This document shows positions 33,368 through 42,209 of a DNA stretch of 60,759 nucleotides, piece by piece (position 1 is the first letter of the stretch; the number at the start of each line of letters is the position of its first letter). Under the pieces are notes generated by a model. It saw nothing but the letters and a program-made list of their open reading frames with translations. It had not been told where the DNA came from and did no database searches. The stretch is taken from assembly GCA_002428605.1 (NCBI GenBank), contig DIXH01000010.1, forward strand, positions 1 through 60,759, read 5' to 3'. Origin of the DNA: Clostridiaceae bacterium UBA6085. Lineage in GTDB: Bacteria > Bacillota > Clostridia > Clostridiales > Clostridiaceae. A program made the position numbers and the translations under genes.

Positions 33368-34963
33368 ATGTTAAGTGTAAATAATGTAGGCCTCAGATAT
33401 GGCGGCAGGAAGCTCTTCGATGAAGTAAACCTTAAGTTCACACCAGGCAACTGCTATGGTGTAATTGGAGCAAACGGAGCCGGAAAATCAACATTCCTCA
33501 AGATACTTTCCGGGGAGATCGAGCCTAACACAGGTGAAGTGTTCATTGGAAGCAATGTCAGGATGTCAGTCCTGAAGCAGGACCATTATCAGTATGATTC
33601 CAACAGGGTAATCGACACAGTCGTCATGGGAAATGCAAGGCTGTTCGAGATAATGAAGGAAAAGGATGAAATATACGCAAAGGCTGATTTCAGCGATGCG
33701 GACGGAATAAGGGCTGCCGAGCTTGAAGGCGAGTTTGCCGACATGAACGGCTGGGAGTCTGAAGCAGAGGCTGCATCACTTCTGATCGGACTTGGTATCG
33801 GTACAGAAAGTCATGAGAAGACCCTGAGCGAACTCGAAGGCGGAGACAAGGTCAAGGTACTTCTTGCACAGGCACTTTTTGGAAAGCCTGGAGTACTTAT
33901 ACTGGACGAGCCAACTAACAATCTTGATGTGGTCTCAATAGCATGGCTTGAGGATTTCCTTATCAACTTCGAGGGAACTGTGATCGTAGTGTCCCATGAC
34001 AGGCATTTCCTTAACATGGTGTGTACACATATCTGCGATGTTGACTTCGGTAAGATAAGGATGTACATGGGAAGCTATGACTTCTGGTATGAGTCAAGCC
34101 AGCTCATGCAGCAGCTCATGAAGGACCAGAACAAGAAGAAAGAGGACAAGATCAAGGACCTTCAGGCCTTCATACAGAGGTTCTCGGCCAACAAGTCAAA
34201 GTCCAAGCAGGCTACCTCGAGAAAGAAGCTGCTTGATAAGATCACCCTTGACGATATTGCGGTATCCAATAGAAGATATCCCTTTGTTGGATTCAAACCT
34301 GAAAGGGAACCTGGAAATGACATCCTCATTGTAGATGGCATATCCAAGACAATAGACGGAGTCAAGATTCTGGACAATGTTTCCTTTATCGTAAACAGGG
34401 ATGAAAAGATAGCATTTGCTGGAAATGACATTAGCGTAAGCACGCTGTTCAAGATCCTTGCGGGAGAGATGGAGCCTGATTCAGGAAGCTACAAGTACGG
34501 AATAACGATAACGAAGAGCTACTTCCCAAGGGACAACAGCGAATACTTCGATGGAGTCGATATGAACCTCGTTGACTGGATGAGGCAGTATTCTGATGAC
34601 AAGACCGAGACCTACATCAGAGGATTCCTTGGAAGGATGCTGTTCTCCGGTGAAGAGGCGCTTAAGGAAGCAAGCGTGCTTTCAGGTGGAGAGAGGGTAA
34701 GGTGCATGCTGTCGAAGCTTATGCTAAGTACAGCCAACCTCCTCATAATCGACCAGCCTACCAACCACCTTGACCTTGAGTCGATAACGGCTGTGAACGA
34801 CGGGCTTATAGACTACTCAGGTGTGCTCCTGTTCTCGTCACGAGACCATCAGTTCTGCCAGACAGTTGCAAACAGGGTAATTGAGATTACCCCTGATTCA
34901 TACTTCGACAAGCTTTGTACATTTGATGAGTATCTGGAAATCAGGAACGGCATAAAATCATAA
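33368..34963 (+). CDS. ABC-F family ATPase (YkpA/YbiT group) with degenerate second ATP site
   Basis: A 531-residue soluble twin-NBD protein of the ribosome-associated ABC-F class. NBD1 is intact: GANGAGKST, LILDEPTNNLD and SHDRHF. The linker with SKSKQATSRKKLLDKI is typical. NBD2 is abnormal: its Walker A reads GNDISVSTLF (no Lys), the Walker B glutamate is Gln (IIDQPTNHLD), and the H-loop is SSRDHQF (Arg for His). NBD1's signature is LSELEGGDK, while NBD2's LSGGERVRC is intact. Thus one composite site seems active and one dead. ABC-F proteins act on the ribosomal E site in translation control or antibiotic protection; this group is mostly of unknown function. ATG 33368 follows GGAGTGA. Confidence 0.9.
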   Translation: MLSVNNVGLRYGGRKLFDEVNLKFTPGNCYGVIGANGAGKSTFLKILSGEIEPNTGEVFIGSNVRMSVLKQDHYQYDSNRVIDTVVMGNARLFEIMKEKDEIYAKADFSDADGIRAAELEGEFADMNGWESEAEAASLLIGLGIGTESHEKTLSELEGGDKVKVLLAQALFGKPGVLILDEPTNNLDVVSIAWLEDFLINFEGTVIVVSHDRHFLNMVCTHICDVDFGKIRMYMGSYDFWYESSQLMQQLMKDQNKKKEDKIKDLQAFIQRFSANKSKSKQATSRKKLLDKITLDDIAVSNRRYPFVGFKPEREPGNDILIVDGISKTIDGVKILDNVSFIVNRDEKIAFAGNDISVSTLFKILAGEMEPDSGSYKYGITITKSYFPRDNSEYFDGVDMNLVDWMRQYSDDKTETYIRGFLGRMLFSGEEALKEASVLSGGERVRCMLSKLMLSTANLLIIDQPTNHLDLESITAVNDGLIDYSGVLLFSSRDHQFCQTVANRVIEITPDSYFDKLCTFDEYLEIRNGIKS

Positions 34964-34970
34964 TAAACTG

Positions 34971-35002
34971 AGGAGCCTGCGCAAAAGCGCAGGCTCCTTT
35001 TT
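34971..35002. terminator. Bidirectional terminator between ABC-F and SRAP genes
   Basis: AGGAGCCTGCGC (34971-34982) and GCGCAGGCTCCT form a perfect 12-bp stem with an AAAA loop, followed by T5; convergent stops flank it. Confidence 0.93.
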
Positions 35003-35004
35003 GA

Positions 35005-35625
35005 TCAGAACATTGAAATCTGAGAATTGCCTTCATCCCTGGCAATGATAAGATGTTCAGGATAGGATGACAGGATGTTTCTTATCTCATTTTCCGGGGT
35101 TTCACGGTCAAGGTATCGGGCATATTTTCCCTTTGGAACAATGACCGGCATCCTTGAATGGACTTTTGCCATCTCATCCTTTGAATCCATGGTGAGTATT
35201 GTGAACCTTTCCTCCGGCTTCCCATCATGATTCCTGAAAATCTGGTGAATGCCTCCAAGCATCATGTGCCTGTCATCAGTTGAGATCATATGCTTGACGT
35301 TCTTTTCACCCTGCCACTCATAGAAGAGGTTTGCTGGTATCAGACAGCGGCCTTCAATCATGGACCTTTTGAACAAGCTCTTTTCAAAGGCTGTTTCTGA
35401 CCTTGCGTTTATGATCAGCTTCTTCTCCATCGGATATCCCCAGACAGGCTCAAGAAATCCTTCTCCGGTTATCGCCAGCGATTGTGTCCCTGGGTATACA
35501 TCCTTTTTGTCACGTGCGTATCTGTCCAGGTCCTGTGCGTTGTAGCGCTTGTTGACCTCTTCAATTATCTCCAGGAAATTGACCATGTCTTCCATTCTGA
35601 GCTCAAGCTGGAATCTTCCGCACAT
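35005..35625 (-). CDS. SRAP-family abasic-site protein (HMCES/YedK-like)
   Basis: A 206-residue protein beginning MCGRFQ, where Cys2 becomes the N-terminal nucleophile that crosslinks to abasic sites in single-stranded DNA. Other family marks are NARSETAFEKSLFK, the RCLIPANLFYEWQ motif with its glutamate, and GGIHQIF followed by HSRMPVIVPKG with the catalytic histidine. ATG 35625 is required to expose Cys2; longer in-frame extensions would bury it. It starts 13 bp after the iron alcohol dehydrogenase and is probably co-transcribed. DNA-repair role. Confidence 0.95.
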   Translation of the reverse strand: MCGRFQLELRMEDMVNFLEIIEEVNKRYNAQDLDRYARDKKDVYPGTQSLAITGEGFLEPVWGYPMEKKLIINARSETAFEKSLFKRSMIEGRCLIPANLFYEWQGEKNVKHMISTDDRHMMLGGIHQIFRNHDGKPEERFTILTMDSKDEMAKVHSRMPVIVPKGKYARYLDRETPENEIRNILSSYPEHLIIARDEGNSQISMF

Positions 35626-35638
35626 TTTTCTCACTTCC

Positions 35639-36742
35639 TTACTTTCTGTTAATGCTCCTGTAGATACCTGCGATATCATCCCTTGTCACATGCTCAGGAT
35701 GATTCTTCAGCTTCTGGTCGTTGCATAGCATGTTCTCTGTATATTCTGCTATCTCATCCTCAGAAAGCACAAGGTCGCATTTTAGAAGCTCCCTGAATAT
35801 GGCACCCATTTCAGCTATTCCTGCCATTCCTGCGAGGCTTAGCATCCTGTCTATCTTTCTTCTGTCCTTGAAAACCGACAGATACCCTTCATATAGGATA
35901 CCATTCGCAGTACCGTGCGGCACTCCCTTGAAATAGGTCAGAGGATAGCCCATTCCGTGAGGAAGGCTGGTACCTGTCTGGGAGATCTCCATGCCGGCCA
36001 GAGTTGAAGCGAGCATAAGCTTTTCCCTGTCCAGTATCGTGAGACAGCCATTCCTTAAAGCTCCGATGCACTCTCCGAATAGTGAGAAGCCTTTTTCTGC
36101 CAACATATCAGACATAATGCTGGAATTCCTGTTAAGGTAGCCTTCAGCTAAATGTGTGAATGCATCGATTGCGGTTGAGACAGTAATATGATGCGGCAAA
36201 TTAATGGTATACCTTGCATCGAGGAAAGCGATGTCTGGGAAAATGACCTGGCCGATATTTTTCTTTGTCGATTCCTGATGGTCAGTCAGAACCGAATAGG
36301 GAGTTGCCTCAGAGCCCGTGCCAGCTGTAGTAGGTATCGAAAGTATGGGAATACCCTTGAGGTTTTTCATTGAAAGAAGCTCACGTGCGGTGATCCTGTT
36401 CCTGAATAGTAATGATATAGCCTTCGCAGCATCCATGGCCGAGCCTCCGCCTATGGCGATTATGAAATCAACGGGATGAACGGAGTTTTCCAGGAAGGCC
36501 TTCTCTACAGTCTCAAGTGAAGGATTCTCTTCAACCTCGTCGAATATCCTGTATCGTATGTCTTCATGCTCGAGAGCAGAAATTGCGTCCTCCAGAGAAC
36601 CGTTTATCTTTGAAGAACCGTGACCTGTGACTATAAGGCAAAAATCTCCGAACTGTCTCAGCAGCCGGCTGTTCTTCTTCACGCAGTCAGGACCCATTAT
36701 TATTTTGGTTGGCATATGGTAATTGAAGTTGAACAAATCCAT
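35639..36742 (-). CDS. Iron-containing alcohol dehydrogenase (group III)
   Basis: A protein of about 367 residues of the Fe-ADH family, with the NAD-binding IIAIGGGSAMDAAKAIS, the PTTAGTGSEATPYSV motif, the iron-ligand region DAFTHLAEGY, and SLPHGMGYPLTYFKGVPHGTANGI supplying His ligands. Oxidises or reduces primary alcohols/aldehydes with NAD(P). The start is uncertain: ATG 36742 lies just behind GGAGGG, an in-frame TTG six bases later has better spacing, and an ATG at 36799 is possible. It is transcribed away from the tct island and may provide an aldehyde/alcohol step for it, though SRAP is its only operon partner. Confidence 0.92.
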   Translation of the reverse strand: MDLFNFNYHMPTKIIMGPDCVKKNSRLLRQFGDFCLIVTGHGSSKINGSLEDAISALEHEDIRYRIFDEVEENPSLETVEKAFLENSVHPVDFIIAIGGGSAMDAAKAISLLFRNRITARELLSMKNLKGIPILSIPTTAGTGSEATPYSVLTDHQESTKKNIGQVIFPDIAFLDARYTINLPHHITVSTAIDAFTHLAEGYLNRNSSIMSDMLAEKGFSLFGECIGALRNGCLTILDREKLMLASTLAGMEISQTGTSLPHGMGYPLTYFKGVPHGTANGILYEGYLSVFKDRRKIDRMLSLAGMAGIAEMGAIFRELLKCDLVLSEDEIAEYTENMLCNDQKLKNHPEHVTRDDIAGIYRSINRK

Positions 36743-36799
36743 CCCTCCATTTGAATCATAGGATATGAAGAAACCATATCCACAATTCAAGTTTAGCAT

Positions 36800-37097
36800 A
36801 AAAATCGGACCATGACTCAGTTTGCGACGGTCTTCACAATATGGTTACATTAGTGATTCTATGCCAGACAGAGTGGTTGAAGTGATATGGATAAATGTGT
36901 AAATGCCAAGCTAATATTTATGGGTGATTTGAATAAATCAATATTTATACTGTTATTTTTTTATTATTTTGTGGATAACAATTATCTGATATATCTCCAC
37001 AATTTTTAAATATTGACTATATGCCCCCATTTATTCTCAATTTATCAGTATCTTGTAAATAATTCACTTTCGAAGTTATCTATAAATTATCAATCCC
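36800..37097. other. A/T-rich divergent intergenic region
   Basis: About 300 bp between the iron alcohol dehydrogenase and the tct promoter. It holds one isolated DnaA-box-like TGTGGATAA near 36971 and no ORF with a ribosome site. It presumably contains the alcohol dehydrogenase promoter on the minus strand. Confidence 0.4.
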
Positions 37098-37111
37098 TGA
37101 AAACGTAATCA
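37098..37111. promoter_or_regulatory. cre-like site (CcpA catabolite control) upstream of tct operon
   Basis: TGAAAACGTAATCA matches 13 of 14 positions of the consensus TGWAANCGNTNWCA. A second, weaker copy (TGACAACGATTACG, 37132-37145, 12 of 14) overlaps the -35 box. Repression of the island when preferred sugars are present is predicted. Confidence 0.55.
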
Positions 37112-37130
37112 AAATTATGGTTTATGCTTA

Positions 37131-37159
37131 TTGACAACGATTACGATTTTCTGTAGATT
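37131..37159 (+). promoter_or_regulatory. Promoter of the tct operon
   Basis: A perfect TTGACA (37131-37136), a 17-bp spacer and TAGATT (37154-37159). Predicted start near 37166. Confidence 0.65.
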
Positions 37160-37166
37160 ATGGGTA

Positions 37167-37183
37167 TACCTGTAATACAGGTA
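37167..37183. promoter_or_regulatory. 17-bp perfect palindrome, likely GntR operator
   Basis: TACCTGTAATACAGGTA is a perfect dyad and contains the GntR-family core pattern yGT-N3-ACr (TGTAATACA). It begins at the predicted transcription start, so a bound repressor would block initiation or elongation. The GntR gene lies in the same cluster at 40312. Confidence 0.65.
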
Positions 37184-37233
37184 GCCAGCATACAGATTCG
37201 CAAAAGACTAAAAAATGAAAAGGAGTGGAGCAT

Positions 37234-37686
37234 TTGAAAAGGGGCAAGATAAATTCAAGACTGATCATACCTCTTGCGGGGTTACTGATATCTGTGGTCT
37301 TCATTTGGCTTGGACTAAGCAAATTCGGATTCTGGGATGGTGTAAACGGACCGAAACCTGGGTTCTTTCCGACTATAACAGGAACAGTGCTTCTTATTGT
37401 AAGCCTGTTCATATTGAAGGGAGCTGTCGGGACAGAAAGTCCAAAATATTTCAGCATTGAGCTGATGGTAATCCTTGGGGCGGTTGGAGTGGTTGTAATG
37501 ACATACCTGATCGGACTAATACCAAGCGTGATACTGTATATCGTCATCTGGCTGAGATACTACGAGAATACGCCGTGGATCTCCACACTGAAGGTAACAG
37601 GATTCATGTCAGTTATCATAATCGGGGCATTCGTGTTCTGGCTCAGGGTACCGTTCCCGATGGGACTTCTTGAAAATCTTTTATAG
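37234..37686 (+). CDS. tctB: Tripartite tricarboxylate transporter, small membrane subunit TctB
   Basis: A 150-residue protein with four hydrophobic helices. The family is poorly conserved in sequence, but the size, four-helix layout, the GPKPGFFPTITG motif after helix 1 and position directly before tctA identify it. It works with TctA in the membrane and the binding protein TctC for cation-driven uptake of carboxylates. TTG 37234 is preferred, with AAAGGAG eight bases upstream; a GTG at 37225 is the alternative. First gene of the operon behind the regulated promoter. Confidence 0.88.
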   Translation: MKRGKINSRLIIPLAGLLISVVFIWLGLSKFGFWDGVNGPKPGFFPTITGTVLLIVSLFILKGAVGTESPKYFSIELMVILGAVGVVVMTYLIGLIPSVILYIVIWLRYYENTPWISTLKVTGFMSVIIIGAFVFWLRVPFPMGLLENLL

Positions 37687-37697
37687 GGGGAAACGCT

Positions 37698-39251
37698 TTG
37701 GAAAACTTAGAGCATCTTTTAAATGGATTTCAGACAGCGCTGACATTTCAAAATGTCATAGCATCAATGCTCGGTGCCGTTCTGGGGCTTGTCGTGGGGG
37801 CGATGCCCGGAATAGGAAGCCTTGCTGGAGTTGCGCTCCTGCTTCCGCTAACCTTTAAATTCAATCCTCTGACTGCGATGATAATGCTTGGCGCACTGTA
37901 TTACTCGAACATGTACGGAGGGAGCTTCAGTGCGATACTCCTTAACATCCCGGGTGATTCACCGGCTATCATGACAACGCTTGACGGATATCCGATGAAC
38001 GTGAAGAAGAAAAGGCCAGGTCAGGCGCTTATGACTGCCATCATGGCATCCTTCGTAGGCGGAACAATCGGAATAATCATCCTTACAGTTGTAGGACCGG
38101 CTCTTGCAAACGTAGGACTGAAATTCGGACCTGCCGAAATGACCATGGTGCTGCTGATTGCGATGACATCGATAAGCTGGCTGGTGGGAGACAATATCAG
38201 CAAGGGACTCCTTGTTACGATGATAGGAATACTCCTTGCAACCATAGGAATGGATACCCTTACCGGATCTCCGAGATATACCTTCGGAAGCATGTACCTT
38301 CTGGGTGGAATTCCATTCACACCGTTCATAATCGGAGCTGTAGGATTTTCTCAGGTCATAAAGCTGATCCATGATGCCAAGAAGGACATCAAGCCAGTCA
38401 CGCCTGGTGAGGTAGCCAAGCTTTCGATCAAAGGAAGCATGCTGACCTGGAATGATTGGAAGAGGCTCCTTCCTCCTGCGATCAGGTCAGGACTAATGGG
38501 TACATTCGTAGGTGTACTTCCTGGTGCAGGAGCAACTACGGGTGCATTCCTTGGGTATGCGGTACAGAAGAAGTTTAAATCGAAGGAACCGCTTGGAACC
38601 GGAGCTATAGAAGGAATCGCTGCAGCAGAGGCTGCCAACAATGCAGCCGCAGCCGGAGCGTTCGCACCACTACTCGCTCTTGGAATACCGGGATCCGGAA
38701 CAGGAGCAGTGCTCCTCGGCGGACTGATAATGTTCGGCCTCAATCCGGGACCTCTGCTGTTTACTAACCAGCCGGTCTTCACCTGGGGGCTCATAGCGTC
38801 TCTGTACCTTTCAAATGTGCTTGCGGTAATTGTATCGATTCTGGTCATCCCGTATCTTCTTAAGATACTTTCAGTTCCGATCAAGTACATGATACCGGCG
38901 ATAACATCTATTTGTATCGTAGGTGCTTACAGTACAAGCAATTCAATGTATGGTGTAGTGGTTATGCTCGTGACTGGGGTACTTGGGTATGTACTCGACA
39001 AGAATGACTATCCGGTTGCACCTATGCTTCTGTCCTTCGTACTGGCACCTCTCCTTGAGTCAAACATGAGGAAGACGTTCATTATATCAGGAGGAAGTCT
39101 TGGAATATTCCTGGACAGTCCAATAAGCACTGCACTTGTGATTGTGTTTGCAGGTCTTATAATTACACCTGCATATAAAAGCATCATGGGAAAGGTCAGG
39201 GCTGGAAAAGCCAAGGAAGAATCAAAAACTGAGTTGTCTGCTGAAAAGTAG
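37698..39251 (+). CDS. tctA: Tripartite tricarboxylate transporter, large membrane subunit TctA
   Basis: A 517-residue integral protein with about 12 helices. Family signatures: the early VVGAMPGIGSLAGVALLLPLT, LNIPGDSPAIMTTLDGYPM, GVLPGAGATTGAFLGYAVQKKF and the glycine/alanine-rich EAANNAAAAGAFAPLLALGIPGSG, the inverted-repeat halves typical of TctA. TTG start with GGGGG seven bases upstream, 11 bp after tctB. It transports an anionic substrate delivered by TctC; the substrate is likely a hydroxy acid given the downstream genes. Confidence 0.96.
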   Translation: MENLEHLLNGFQTALTFQNVIASMLGAVLGLVVGAMPGIGSLAGVALLLPLTFKFNPLTAMIMLGALYYSNMYGGSFSAILLNIPGDSPAIMTTLDGYPMNVKKKRPGQALMTAIMASFVGGTIGIIILTVVGPALANVGLKFGPAEMTMVLLIAMTSISWLVGDNISKGLLVTMIGILLATIGMDTLTGSPRYTFGSMYLLGGIPFTPFIIGAVGFSQVIKLIHDAKKDIKPVTPGEVAKLSIKGSMLTWNDWKRLLPPAIRSGLMGTFVGVLPGAGATTGAFLGYAVQKKFKSKEPLGTGAIEGIAAAEAANNAAAAGAFAPLLALGIPGSGTGAVLLGGLIMFGLNPGPLLFTNQPVFTWGLIASLYLSNVLAVIVSILVIPYLLKILSVPIKYMIPAITSICIVGAYSTSNSMYGVVVMLVTGVLGYVLDKNDYPVAPMLLSFVLAPLLESNMRKTFIISGGSLGIFLDSPISTALVIVFAGLIITPAYKSIMGKVRAGKAKEESKTELSAEK

Positions 39252-39280
39252 AGAATATATTAAATTATTGGGGGGAAACA

Positions 39281-40267
39281 ATGTTTAAGAAAATCAGCAA
39301 ACTAATGGTCACAGTCATGGGTATCGCACTTCTTGCAGGTTGTGGACAGAAGGATCAGGCTCCTGCAGCTTTCAAACCGGCATCACAGATCGACTGGATA
39401 GTCACATCCAGTGCAGGCGGCGGAAGCGACATCTTCACAAGAAAGATCACAGACATAATGACAAAGGACAAGATAGTAGAGGGAGTGACTTTCGTAGTCA
39501 ACAACAAGACGGACGGAAACGGTGAGATCGGAAGGAATGAAGTTGCAAACCTAAAGGGGGACAAGGCAAACAACACACTCCTTACCTTCAACAGCGGAGA
39601 CCTTATGCCGATGGTACAGAATACTGCAAACAGGTCAGGTAACTTCCAGATCATAGCGATCATGGCTGTTGACAAGCAGCTGCTATTCAAGGGCAAGGCC
39701 AGCAAATATGCGACCTTCAAGGATGCCATAGATGCAGCTAAGGCGGGAACTCCTGTAATAATCGGAGGCTCGAAGGGTGACGACATAGCTACTTATGAAG
39801 CTATGATAGCTGAAATCGGACTTTCAAAAGATGTCATGAAGTATATAACCTACAACTCGACAAGTGAAGCGATAACTGCAATACTTGGCGGTCATGTTGA
39901 CCTTGTAATGTCAAAGCCTGCTGCGGCATCAGAGTATGTCAATTCAGGAGACCTTACAGCGATACTCGCACTTTCAGAGAAGAGATACGATGGCAACCTT
40001 AAGGATGCACCGACTCTAAGCGAAGTGGGAAGCTACAAGAATGTTGAGGTTCCGGTTTGGAGAGGCGTTGCCGCGCCAAAGAGCATGAGCGCCGATGCAG
40101 TGAAGTACTACACAGAAGCGCTCAAGAAGGTGAGTGATTCTACAACCTGGAAGACTGACTACATCGACATATACAAGCTAATAGCAGATTACATGAACAG
40201 CACGGATGCCACAACTTTCGTCAAGCAGTTTGAAAGTGAATTCATGGCATCAAAAGGGATAAAGTAA
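39281..40267 (+). CDS. tctC: Tripartite tricarboxylate transporter, substrate-binding lipoprotein TctC
   Basis: A 328-residue extracytoplasmic solute receptor. A lipoprotein signal ends in LLAGC (Cys21), so the mature protein is lipid-anchored, as expected in a Gram-positive. The TctC/Bug-fold marks are SSAGGGSDIFTRKI near the N terminus, VNNKTDGNG, and ITYNSTSEAITAILGGHVDLVMS. These receptors bind carboxylates through two water-mediated loops. GGGGG precedes the ATG. Third gene of tctBAC. Confidence 0.95.
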   Translation: MFKKISKLMVTVMGIALLAGCGQKDQAPAAFKPASQIDWIVTSSAGGGSDIFTRKITDIMTKDKIVEGVTFVVNNKTDGNGEIGRNEVANLKGDKANNTLLTFNSGDLMPMVQNTANRSGNFQIIAIMAVDKQLLFKGKASKYATFKDAIDAAKAGTPVIIGGSKGDDIATYEAMIAEIGLSKDVMKYITYNSTSEAITAILGGHVDLVMSKPAAASEYVNSGDLTAILALSEKRYDGNLKDAPTLSEVGSYKNVEVPVWRGVAAPKSMSADAVKYYTEALKKVSDSTTWKTDYIDIYKLIADYMNSTDATTFVKQFESEFMASKGIK

Positions 40268-40311
40268 GCAATTGATTCTTGCATCTCTCTTTTGTGCAAA
40301 AGGAGAAAATA

Positions 40312-40998
40312 ATGGAAATCCAGAAGATAACAAAGTCAAGCATAAGCGATCAGGTTTACGAACAGCTGAAGAAACATATTATTGAAGGGATATGGGAACA
40401 GGGTGAAAAGCTGCCATCGGAGAATGACCTTGCGAAATCCTTCGGAGTTAGCAGGATCACTATAAGACAGGCGCTATCCAAGCTCACAACCCTTGGGATA
40501 CTTGAGACGAGAACGGGTGAAGGCTCCTTCATAAAGGAGCTGACACCTGGGATATATGTCAATGAGATAATTCCGTATGTTTATCTAGGCAAGGATTCCA
40601 TGAGGGAGGTCTTCGAGTTCAGGATGATCATCGAAGTAGGTTCTGCTGAGATGGCAGCCTACAAGATGACTGAAGAGGAGCTTCTTGCATTGGAGGAAAG
40701 CGTGGACAGGCTTGAGAGCTACAGTGAGGACCTGGATAAATACGTGGATGAGGACCTTGAGTTCCACACTATAATCGCAGAAAGCACCAGGAACTCACTG
40801 ATCATGCAAATGAACAGCATCGTAAGGGATGTCATGAGGGAAACGATAAGCAGTTTGACAGAGAAAGTGGGTATGGGAATAGGAAAGAAGTATCACAGGC
40901 TGCTGCTCGAGGCACTCAAGGAGAGAGATGGAGAACAAGCAAAGGAACTTATGAAGGAACATCTGCTGGAAGCGTACGGGACCTACTCCCAAAATTAG
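40312..40998 (+). CDS. GntR family regulator (FadR subfamily)
   Basis: A 228-residue regulator. The N-terminal winged helix-turn-helix is textbook (SDQVYEQLKKHIIEGIWEQG, KLPSENDLAKSFGVSRITIRQALSKL, ILETRTGEGSFI). The C-terminal all-helical FCD domain (FEFRMIIEVGSAEMAA, and DLEFHTIIAESTRN with a metal/carboxylate-binding Asp/His set) fits ligand sensing of an organic acid. ATG 40312 follows AAAGGAG; an upstream in-frame ATG at 40279 is not supported. It likely binds the palindrome at 37167-37183 and represses the island until inducer is present. Confidence 0.93.
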   Translation: MEIQKITKSSISDQVYEQLKKHIIEGIWEQGEKLPSENDLAKSFGVSRITIRQALSKLTTLGILETRTGEGSFIKELTPGIYVNEIIPYVYLGKDSMREVFEFRMIIEVGSAEMAAYKMTEEELLALEESVDRLESYSEDLDKYVDEDLEFHTIIAESTRNSLIMQMNSIVRDVMRETISSLTEKVGMGIGKKYHRLLLEALKERDGEQAKELMKEHLLEAYGTYSQN

Positions 40999-41034
40999 GG
41001 AAGAGGCCCGGTCCTTCCGGACTGTGGGGGGAAT

Positions 41035-42054
41035 ATGAAGGAAGACAGACCAATACTTGGAATACCGCTTGGTGATGCCGCAGGCATCGGACCTGAGCTT
41101 GTCGCAAAGCTGGCTGCTAAGGGATTCCTAACTGAACACTCATGCCCGGTGATCATCGGAGATGAGAGACTGCTCACTAAAGGGATTGAAATAGCTGGTG
41201 AAAGCTTTGAATACAAAAGAATAACGAGTCCGGAAGAAATCAGAACGGGTGAAGGAATCCTCCTGCTTGATACTGAGACACTTGATACAAAAGACCTTAG
41301 ACTATCAGTGGTTTCGGCATCAAATGGCAAGGAAGAGGCTGATAATCTTGTCAGGACTATGGATTGGTGCAAGGAAGGTTATCTTGAAGGTTTCTGCTTC
41401 GCGCCTCTGAACAAGGCGGCAATGAAGCTTGGTGGATATGAGTATGAGAGCGAGCACGAGCTTTTTGCTGACAAGCTTGGCGTAGCCCACCTTCCACATG
41501 GAGAGATGAATGTGCTTGATGATCTTTGGACTTCCAGGGTAACAAGCCACATACCCTTAAGCGAGGTCAGCAGGAACATAACCGTTGAAAGGGTAATGGA
41601 TGCAATAACACTTGCGAACGATACTTTAAGAAGGGGCGGCTTCATGAATCCCAGGATTGTGATAGCTGCGATCAACCCACATGGCGGAGACTCAGGGACA
41701 TGCGGAAGGGAAGAGATCGATGTGCTTGAGCCGGCAGTAAAGCTGGCTGCAGAAAACGGCATAAGGGTCGACGGCCCGTTTCCATCTGATACAGTATTCC
41801 TGAAGGCTTTCAAGGGGGACTACGATGCGGTAGTCACCATGTACCATGACCAGGGTCAGATCGCTATGAAGCTCAAGGGCTTCCAGAAAGGGATCACAGT
41901 TGCTGCAGGACAGCCGTTTGCCATCACCACTCCAGCCCATGGAACAGCATATGACATAGCGGGAAAGGGAATTGCAGACACCGGAGCATTCGAAGCCGCT
42001 TTCAGGCTTTGTGCGAGGATGGCTATGAGTGACAGGGAAAATAAAAGGAAGTAG
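41035..42054 (+). CDS. PdxA-family 4-hydroxythreonine-4-phosphate dehydrogenase-like enzyme (PdxA2 type)
   Basis: A 339-residue NAD-dependent dehydrogenase/decarboxylase. The PdxA metal histidines are present in SHIPLSEVSRNI, AINPHGGDSG and TMYHDQGQIAMK, as is the N-terminal GDAAGIGPEL. Catabolic PdxA2 enzymes oxidise and decarboxylate phosphorylated four-carbon acids (4-phospho-D-threonate/erythronate) to DHAP, usually beside a DUF1537 kinase; no such kinase is here. Position after tctBAC-gntR argues for a catabolic role rather than vitamin B6 synthesis. GGGGGAAT precedes the ATG. A hairpin spans its stop. Confidence 0.9.
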   Translation: MKEDRPILGIPLGDAAGIGPELVAKLAAKGFLTEHSCPVIIGDERLLTKGIEIAGESFEYKRITSPEEIRTGEGILLLDTETLDTKDLRLSVVSASNGKEEADNLVRTMDWCKEGYLEGFCFAPLNKAAMKLGGYEYESEHELFADKLGVAHLPHGEMNVLDDLWTSRVTSHIPLSEVSRNITVERVMDAITLANDTLRRGGFMNPRIVIAAINPHGGDSGTCGREEIDVLEPAVKLAAENGIRVDGPFPSDTVFLKAFKGDYDAVVTMYHDQGQIAMKLKGFQKGITVAAGQPFAITTPAHGTAYDIAGKGIADTGAFEAAFRLCARMAMSDRENKRK

Positions 42055-42072
42055 ACTGCTGGAACAGTCTAC
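42051..42072 (+). terminator. Hairpin overlapping the pdxA-like stop
   Basis: GTAGACTG (42051-42058) pairs with CAGTCTAC (42065-42072). There is no T run, so it may be an attenuator, a processing site or an mRNA-stabilising stem between two halves of the island. Confidence 0.45.
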
Positions 42073-42209
42073 CTCCATCTTTATAGAAGCATCAGGCAAC
42101 TATAATTTTATTCAATGGTAACACATTACTAATGCAAAGAAAATAGTGGCTTTGAAAATTCTGGAAATGTCAGGATTAACGTTACTGAAGCCATATATGG
42201 AGGCGTCAA

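Noticed and set aside
36969..36979. Isolated DnaA box in the tct intergenic region
   Set aside because: A single 9-mer is expected by chance in 60 kb of A/T-rich DNA.
41035..42054. Biosynthetic PdxA for vitamin B6
   Set aside because: The gene lies in a regulated transport/catabolic island with no pdxJ or other B6 genes, so a catabolic PdxA2 role is more likely.
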